From NCBI GenBank assembly GCA_964035795.1, contig OZ038320.1, positions 1,105,553 to 1,169,552 of the forward strand: 64,000 nucleotides of DNA, written 5' to 3'. The position numbers were made by a program, and so were the translations under genes. The notes beneath the pieces were generated by a model. It ran no database searches. It was given only the letters and a program-made list of their open reading frames with translations, and had not been told where the DNA came from. The DNA comes from Pterobdella sp. o SKG-2022 (taxonomy: Eukaryota > Annelida > Clitellata > Hirudinida > Piscicolidae). Numbering within the stretch: the stretch's first letter is position 1; every line of letters starts with the position of its first letter. Positions 51,209 through 61,051 of this stretch are shown here, piece by piece.

Positions 51209-54200
51209 ATGAAAGGGTTTTGCGCTATGAAATTCATTGTTTGTAAGTTGTTTTGCTACTTTGATGGAATTATTTCTACGCAAACTTCACCTTGTATATT
51301 TGTTTGCAGTGTGTTACTTAGTGAATTCTGTTCACTCCCAAGGTAGGTTCATGTGTTTATTACCACATACCACATAAAAAAACATGTGTAAAAACACATA
51401 TGCACATTCTAAAACACACTAAACTGCAAAAATCAAAAAAAAATACTAAACAAACAAAAAAAGCATTGTAGACTAAAAGGTTGAGAGTATTTGGGCTAGC
51501 TCTTAAACTTAAGATTCTAGCATCAAATCCCGGCCAGTCCTCAATATTTAAAACACATATCGAAGGCATATAACGCTACCTCTATTGAACCACAGTGTGC
51601 ACAAGACCCATTGACCTGGTTCTATGTGTGGATGAGTCATCAGGCAACATAAACGCCCCTTCCTGGATCCTCACCCGAAACCTTATTGAACAAATCATCT
51701 CCCGCATCCTCATCACCCCCTCCAACGTCAGGGTGGCTCTCGTGAGGTATGCTTCTAACGCCAGGGTAGACTTCCAACTCAACAGTTACAGCAACAACAA
51801 TGACGTCAGCTCATTTGTATGTGGGAGGCTATTGTTGTTTACATACTGTTCTCTTTAAATTTCAAACAACTAGTATATTTATTATTATAATTATAAAATT
51901 ACTGAATTAATATTAAATTATTTTAATAATAATAATCTACCAAGTATATTATAGTGATGTTTAATCCAGGGAACTTCAAGATCATAATCATAATTTACCA
52001 TAATCTCCCTTTCCCCAAACCCACGACAGATTAACAGCATGACTCCAATAGGAGGAAACACCAACATTGCAGGTGGTCTCCGATTGGTCAGGGCTCAAGT
52101 ATTCACTTCCTTTTTTGGGGCAAGACAATCTGTACCAAAGATCGTGTTTTTGTTCGTAGACAAAAGAGCCAATGTGGACACCGGGTTCACCCTTCAACAG
52201 GCCTCAGAACTCAAGCTCGATGGTCTGTTGGATATTGCATTTTTTTTGTATTATCATGATAGAAGTTTTAATTTATCATAGAAGATAGTAAAATAAGAAA
52301 AGCATTTTTATCATTCCATAATAACCAACTTTTTCTCAAAAATCCATTCAACCAAATCATAATCATCACCACAAAAACAAACTCAAATTCCACTACAACA
52401 ACTCGTCACTATATTTTTACCATAATATTTTTATCACAACATCACCAACTGAGCAAAAAAACTTCACTTATCTTTCCCTCTGGACTCTATGGAAACTTCA
52501 CCACCTTACCCACCCACAACCCGACCACTCTACCTACCCACAACACCTCACTTCCCTACCTACCCACAATCCACCATTACCCAACCACAATCCATCACTA
52601 CCTACCCACAATCCATCACAACCCACCCACAACACCTCACATGACAGGCTCGATAATAGTGGTGATAACAGTGAGTAGAGACAACGATCCCCAGGAAGTA
52701 TTAAACATTGCCAGCTCAAACAGGGATGTGTACGATGCTCTGCAGTCAAATCAAGTGGTCCAATTGGCTCTCAATCTTACTACCACCTACTGTATCTGTA
52801 AGAAGGGATTTTATAGTTTAAAAGTACTGGGTGGTGTTGGAGGGGAATGTGGGCTAAGAATGTTGAAGCTGGTGGCTGTGGTGGGATGTAGTTTAGGGGT
52901 TAAAGATGAGATGGTAGAGACGTTGTTGGAGTAGTTATGTGTGAGTGGTTGTGTTGGGTGATTGTGGTGGGTGGTTGGAACAAAGGGACAGATAGGTAAA
53001 GTTTTTTTGCTCATTTAAATGTGTGATGAATGATTTTGTTATACAAAATATAAAATTTATTCACAACACATCTTACCACATCACACCAAACCCCATTTCA
53101 CCACATCACACCACACCGCACCACACCGCACCACACCACATCACACCAAACCCCATTTCACCACATCACACCACACCGCACCACACCGCACCACACCACA
53201 TCACACCAAACCCCATTTCACCACACCACATCACACCACACCACACCGCACCACACCACACCACACCACACCACACCACACCACACCACACCACACCACA
53301 CCACTCCACACCACACCACACCACACCAAACCAAACCACACCACACCACATCACACCACACTGCACCACTTCACACCACATCACACTACCACACAGCATC
53401 AACCGGCAACGGTCCCAAAGGGGATCCAGGAGACACAGGAGCTACGGGCCCAAGTCTGTATTTGTCGGTCATTTCAGATAATTATCATTCAATTTCATAA
53501 TTATGTTTATAAAAAATCTTTTTTGATATAATTATTACTGATAATTTTAATAATGCTTCATGCAAAGAAGACTTTTATTTGCTAGGATTATTATAAGATT
53601 TTATTAGAAAAACTATTCATAAATTCATAAAAATATAATAATAATATTTTTATTGAAATCATCATCATCACCACATAAGCTGGCGTAGGCTTACCGGGAC
53701 CTCCAGGTTTCAAATTTATTATTTAAAATAATTATAATAATATTTATATTTAAAATTATGTTTCAGTACTATGATTTTTATTAATTAAAATGTGAAGTTG
53801 AAATTATGTATAAATTTTTGATTATTTATTTAAGCATTTAAACTGTTTCAAACTATGATACTTTTCTAAATCAATTATTACATCACATAAAACAATACTT
53901 TTTTTTTCACCACGTACGCCTCACTACTCTTCTTTTCACAATCAGCATATTCACCAGCACCACCTAAAAACCACTAATTTCCACCCACCACCACCACCAT
54001 TCTCACTATCATAACTTTTCTCTACCATTTCTCATTCATACCATCACTACCGCAATTCTTCATTCTACCAACATTACAACTAGCTGCATATCACAACCAA
54101 AATCCCACTTTCCCACCACCATCGCTAGATTCACAACACCACCTCCTCGATACCTAACAGGGCCTCCAGGCTTACCAGGAGACTCAGGACCAGGTTGTTC

Positions 54201-57200
54201 TACTCCTTCAACACTATTTTTATTATTTAAACGTTCAAAATTTTTATATGCTTAAAAAATTCGGAAAAATTCTTTTATAAAATATAAAACCTGCAGGATC
54301 AAGAGGAGACACCGGAGCTACGGGACCTCAAGGTTTGTTATCAGCATATCATGGCACAGTATATCAACAGCCATCCATTTATTACGCTATCATATCAGGA
54401 CAAAACATGTCAAAAACCACCCATCCAACAAAGATCAACTAAAGATTAATAACTTACATCACTGTTCTCATAACTACCACAAACTCAACCTTCTCACCAC
54501 CACGCCTCCAAACTACGTCACTTTTTATTAACTACACCAACCACCACCATCCAACCACACCATCACTACATCACCACACTACACAGGCTCCCCAGGCCAA
54601 GGGGTGAAAGGAGACACTGGAGAACGAGGTCCACCAGGTCTCCCAGGTTTGTTGGAAAAATTTTTAAGTTTAAGGATAATTTTTTCTAGAAAAAAATAAG
54701 GATTTCATATAATATATATATCAAGCTGCTTGTAGATTGTCATTAAGTTTTGAGCCAAACTCAAAAAATTACTTAAATCGTTTTTTACAAAAAAATTTAA
54801 TTTTAATTCAATTTTATTCGATTAATACGATGGATTCAAATGTCACCAAAACACCACCACGTGATTGGAGGAGGAGGTGGAGGAGGACAAGGAGTACCAG
54901 GACCTAGAGGTGACACTGGAAGCCAGGGAGATACGGGGGCAAGTGGATTCCCAGGAAGTTTAGGTACTTACCTTTGTATTATCTAGTCGTTGTGAGTGCA
55001 AGATTGACTAGAACACATATGCTGGTGATTATGTCTTAATGTCATTTTATTAAGTTTCCTAAATACATCGTGTGTATATTTTCATACTAAGCTCTTCTAT
55101 GAATCCATTTATGTTGCTAACTTTCAATCTTTAGCGTTATATAAATGAATATGCTAGCATCGATGATAAAAGCAAAAAAGTATAACGTGTACTGCCCACT
55201 ACAGGACCAATGGGACCTCCAGGACTTCCAGGCAGCCCAGGCCAACCTGGTATTCAGGGAGGCATCGGTGAGTTGCATGAGTGGTTTGTGTCTTGGGTTG
55301 TGTCATATATATTTAGTTATTTATGCGATGAAATAATTTTTAACATACTCTTTTTTTTAAACTGATTTTTAATTCAACTAAAAGCTTCAATAACACTCTA
55401 TTTCAATCACGCTAATTTAACCATGCTTTTCCAAGAACTTTTTTAACCACACTTACATCCCATCTTTTCAACCAATCCATCAACCTTTTCTCGTCAACCT
55501 CACTCAGGTCTGCCAGGACCTCCAGGACCACCAGGACCTACCTCGAACTTACCTGGCAGCAATGGAGTTCAGGGTGACACAGGTCTGTTATAGCGTTTCT
55601 TTTTTTTACTTTAGCGCTCAAAAAATAGGAGTTGTGTTTCAATTCTCAAACGGTGCATTTTGTTATAGATCTTAAACATCACAGTAGCCCTTAAAAAACC
55701 ACCCACAGGATTGCCAGGTCGACCTGGACCACAAGGCTTGGTGGGTCTCACAGGGAGAGATGGGAATCCAGGTTTTTATTGCTTATTTTGATGTTGAAGA
55801 TTGATATGCTTAAATGAACGGTATATAACTGCATCAAAATTTTCACCACGACGTCTGAGTACCTCATTTTTTAACACATTCATACCTCATCGACTAGGTC
55901 GTGATGGCCTTCCAGGGCGGAATGGTGTGCAAGGAGACACTGGTCAAGTGGGACACCCGGGTGACACAGGAGCCACCGGTGTGATGGGGTTCACTGGCTT
56001 CACTGGGCCAAAGGGCACTCCTGGGTCCACAGGTCTGCCAGGTAGGGATGGCAACGTAGGTCTTCCAGGATCTCCCGGACCCATCGGAAATAAAGGTTGT
56101 TTTTTTTTTAAATTTATGTGAAAAATTGAAATTGTAGCATGCTTTATAAGGATCTACGGGGGAAAGAGGGGAGAAAGGAGACGAGGGGGATACGGGAAGA
56201 GAGGGTCGTCCTGGAGTGCCTGGTCTTTCAGGAACTGGACTCCCTGGATCTCCAGGAAGGGATGGCATGCCTGGACAAACAGGTAAGGTAGTGATGTTAG
56301 GTGTTTGTGCGATATCGTAAGTTTTAAATAATTTGCTAAGTTTTTAAAATTTTTCAACAACCTACCACATACCTCCCTACACCATCATTATTTGAAGGTT
56401 GGACAGGACCACCAGGTCAACGAGGTCAAGATGGAGTACCAGGTCAGACAGGTCAACCTGGCACTCCAGGTTTTACTGGAAGCAAGGGGGACACCGGAAG
56501 TCAGGGCCAACCAGGTGAGGTTCATGACGTAACATAGTTCTTAAATGCTTAAATTTTTCATATTTTTACCCACGTACCTACAGGGCAGCAAGGGTTCGCA
56601 GGTCAGCCAGGTCAACCGGGTCAGCAGGGTCCACAAGGATGGACAGGCTCTCCAGGATTCCCTGGACCTAGAGGCGAGCCTGGACTTGCAGGAAACACTG
56701 GTTCGTTTGTGTTTATTAATGAATCGATATATTAACTTCAAAAGTTTCAAACTTTCGCAACCAGGACAACAAGGTGCACCAGGAAATCAGGGTGCTCCAG
56801 GAAGAGACGGGGGTTTAGGACCTATCGGAAACACGGGATTTCCAGGGTCACCAGGTCAGCCTGGATCGATGGGCCTACAAGGATCAACGGGGTCTACTGG
56901 CTTCCCTGGCAACCCGGGTAGCCCTGGCAACAATGGACAACCCGGAAGTCCTGGGGCCATGGGATCCACTGGTGAGTTGTGAAGTGTTTGTTCTTTTTTT
57001 ACAACTTCATGATGATCTTATTTATATTTGCACAACTGTAATTAAATTTCAATTAGACTTGAATTAATTGCTGATTGCAGGACGAACAGGAGCACCAGGT
57101 AGAGATGGCAGTCCAGGTGCTCCAGGTTTTCCAGGCAATGCAGGAAGCGTGGGAGAGACAGGGTGGACTGGGGTGGTGGGGCCTGTGGGACCGACAGGAC

Positions 57201-60200
57201 CACAGGGTTTTAAAGGAGACGTGGGTCCTCAAGGAAACACAGGGTCTATTGGCCTTCCTGGAAATCCTGGGTCTCCTGGATCAAATGGTTTTCCTGGGTC
57301 TCCTGGTTTGTTTCCACCATGTTTTTGTATTATTTTGAACTGGAATCCCAAGTTACTACAACATCAGGGTTGAGGGGGGAGTCAGGCGCCACAGGAGCTT
57401 CAGGTGTGGCTGGAGCTCCAGGCAGGCAAGGAGACATGGGACGGGATGGAGCTCAGGGCTTTCCAGGCAATCCAGGTTCTTCAGGCTCGACAGGGGGCAC
57501 AGGCTTTCCTGGACCCACAGGAAACACTGGCAACCCTGGGTTTCCTGGATCACCTGGGTCCAAAGGAGACACGGGTGAGATCATTTGAGTCGATGTACAT
57601 GTTGTTAGATGCCTTGAATTAATTTTGTTAGATGCATGTCACATGATGAGCATGTAGTTAGATGTATGTTGCATGATGCAGGGAGTTCTGGCGCTCCAGG
57701 ATTCAATGGTTCTCCCGGGTCTAATGGTGCTCCTGGACTACAAGGGGCTACTGGAGCTTCTGGTAAGGATAACATGATGATGATGATGCTGATGGTGATG
57801 ATGATGGTGATGATGATGATGTTGGTGATGAGGGGGGTGATGATGATGATAATGATGAAGTTGAGGTTGGCGATGAAAAGAAACATGAGCGTCAAAATTT
57901 GATGAAATTAATAAAGAAACTAAACAATAGAACATTAAATACGGAATAATATGTTGAAGGTCAAACTCCACTCCACAGGATCGGTGGGTGCTCCAGGCTC
58001 ACCTGGGAACACAGGCTTTCCTGGTAACCCTGGCAATCCTGGGACTGTTGGTATGTGCAATCTTTTTTATAATATATCATGAAATCACGACAATATCAAT
58101 ATGTATATGCGCATTAACAGGCAAAAATACATACATAAATATCTTAAAAACACGAAAACGATAAAACACTAGTACATAATCATAAAAAACGAACGCAACC
58201 GAGATGCCCACATAAAATAAACACAACATCCACTAACCCAATCGATCACTCAAACACGTCCTAGGCTTCCCAGGCTCTCAAGGTGCAACAGGGGCGCCGG
58301 GCCCAGAAGGACGCCCAGGAACACCAGGCATTGTGGGGGCTGTAGGCCCCACTGGCCCACCTGGCCGTGAGTTTCGAATTTTTTTCGTGAGATCAGTTTG
58401 TACATATTAAGTTATCAAAATTATTTTTTGAAATTTCTTTAGAAAATGTGAAAATAAAGTTCAAATAAATGATCTAAACACACTTATTGAATAAATTCAA
58501 ACATCACAAAATGTTTTGAAACCGACAAACCACACAGCATCGGTGAGAGGGGAGCAAGGGGTGGTCGGTCAACCAGGGTCGACAGGAGTCCAAGGGGCCA
58601 CAGGAACTCCAGGATTTCCAGGCACCCCAGGACAACCTGGTTGGAGATTATAACTTGGTGATAATACTATAAAGAAAAGAAACCAAATTTTTGTCGATTT
58701 TAACAACGAGTAAAAAAGCTGAGATATCACTTGACGAGTATATTTTTTTGCAGTTCTGATTCATAAATGTTTCACTGTGTTTTGATAATCTCATCGCATT
58801 GGTCATTTTGGCCGCAGGAGCGCCAGGACGCATGGGAGCATCAGGGGCCACGGGTCCTCAAGGAGCTGCAGGCTTTCCAGGCTCACAAGGACCTTCTGGT
58901 TCTAAAGGAGATACGGGCAGCAGTGGTCGGTACCTTGCAACTTAAATATTTTTTTCAATTTAATGAAAAGTTGTTTCATGATACAATTGAATGCATAATG
59001 AATATGAATTGAAATTGTGTGCAGGTTCTCCAGGATTTCCAGGCAGTCGAGGATTGGATGGAGCAGTAGGAGGAACTGGGGCACCAGGGATACCAGGAAC
59101 CCCAGGAAGAGATGGGGGACCTGGGTTTCCTGGGGGTCAGGGAGCCACAGGGGGTACAGGGTCTCCGGGCATCCCAGGTTCTCCCGGCTCTCCAGGGTCT
59201 CCAGGATTGAATGGGGCTGATGGAGGCACTGGACCTCCAGGTGACCTATGTGGTTTTTCAGAATTTTTAGTTGAATGATATAAAATAAACTGCTATCAGG
59301 TTTGAAAGGCGACGTGGGTCAATCTGGTCGAGATGGGGCTCCAGGACAGAGAGGGCTAAATGGGGATCCTGGAGCGGTGGGAAAACAGGGATTTACTGGA
59401 AGCACTGGACCGCAAGGACCCACAGGATTTCCAGGTAGAGATGGATCTCCTGGAAACTCTGGACCTACTGGTACGTGTTTTTAGATCTACAATAGCATGC
59501 AATGAAAATTTTCGAATTTTCCCAGGTGCGTCGGGAGTCCCAGGAGCTAATGGACAACAGGGGGCCACAGGAAGTTCTGGACAACCTGGCTCCCAAGGTT
59601 TGTTTATTTTGTATATCCCTTACATATCACATTTCTAGAATGTTATAAAGGGCAATATGGCCACAGGTGCTCCTGGAGTGAATGGAAACACAGGAGCCAC
59701 GGGACCTCCAGGCTCTCCAGGTCAGCCGGGCAGCAATGGAGCAATGGGCACGACAGGCAGTACTGGTCCTCCTGGTTTTCCAGGTGCTCCAGGGCTCCAG
59801 GGACCTCCAGGTGAGATATGACGAATGACCAAATGGAGGATGACCAATATGAAGATGATGCAGGTTCACCAGGAGAAACAGGACAGATAGGCCCTAGAGG
59901 TTCGCCAGGCAGGGATGGAGCTCAAGGTTGGACTGGGGCTTCTGGACCTACTGGACTCACTGGCAATCCTGGTTCTCCTGGGTTTCCTGGCCAGCAAGGT
60001 TGGCCTTTGAACTTCCAGATACTCGATGTCACAACTACATGCAAACAATGACAGGACATACAGGAAGCGTAGGAGGCACAGGAATGACCGGAAGTACAGG
60101 CTTCACAGGCTTTCCTGGACCCTCGGGACTTCCTGGGAGAGATGGCAGTCCTGGCAGTCCAGGTGATTTGATCTCTTTCCTATTGATCAGATTTCAAAAA

Positions 60201-61010
60201 GGGATTATAAGTTAACGGTGGAAAAATAAAAGATATTTTGTTCATTCAATCTCTTCACTTATATGCCTGAAAAAATCTTTTTCATATAACTAATTTCTTA
60301 TTATAAATGAAATGCTTAACTAAAACCAACCCTTGGCATGTAGGCCTTGCAGGTCCTTTAGGGAGAACAGGGGTACAAGGGTGGACAGGGGTGCAAGGCA
60401 GAACAGGGGCAGTCGGAGCCACAGGGCCTTTGGGACGCACAGGAATCGATGGAGCTACAGGAAGCACAGGTCGCACTGGGGTGGCTGGAGCTCCAGGCAA
60501 CCCTGGCGTTCCCGGGTTTAAAGGCGATCTTGGCAACACTGGGTCCACAGGCCTACCTGGCCCTTTTGGTTCCCAGGGAGCTACTGGTGGGCACTTGCTT
60601 TCATTTATGACATTTTAAAGGCATCGTATGCTTTTATAATAACTTGAATTTTGTATAGTCTCTTCGAAATATGACAGTTTTTTTTTTAAAACGCGTTTAC
60701 TATATATTATGAAGTTTTTTTTATGGAAAATTTCAACTGATTTTTTTGAATAAAGGCGTTTGAAAAAACTTTATGAACTTATTTTATCGATTTTTTTCGA
60801 CTCCACCAATATCAACTCTCAGGTCCGGTGGGAGTGAGGGGACCAATAGGATTGCAGGGACCTCAAGGGTGGACAGGACAGCCAGGCAGTCCAGGACCCA
60901 GTGTCATTGGTCCTAGAGGTCCTCCTGGGCCTGAAGGAGCTACCGGTTTGCTCTTTTTTTTGTTATTATCTTTACCACTCACATAAGTTTCACACAACCA
61001 GAAAAAAAAA

Positions 61011-61051
<41 letters not shown>

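Noticed and set aside
52534..52749. Minus-strand ORF with Gly-Leu-Trp repeats
   Set aside because: Antisense to low-complexity intronic ACCCACAA repeats and the VWA exon.
53023..53481. His-Thr-rich plus-strand and Val-Trp-Cys-rich minus-strand ORFs
   Set aside because: Both are translations of the CACAC minisatellite in front of the first collagen exon.
57605..57971. Met- and His-rich ORFs
   Set aside because: Products of the (GAT)n run in a collagen-gene intron.
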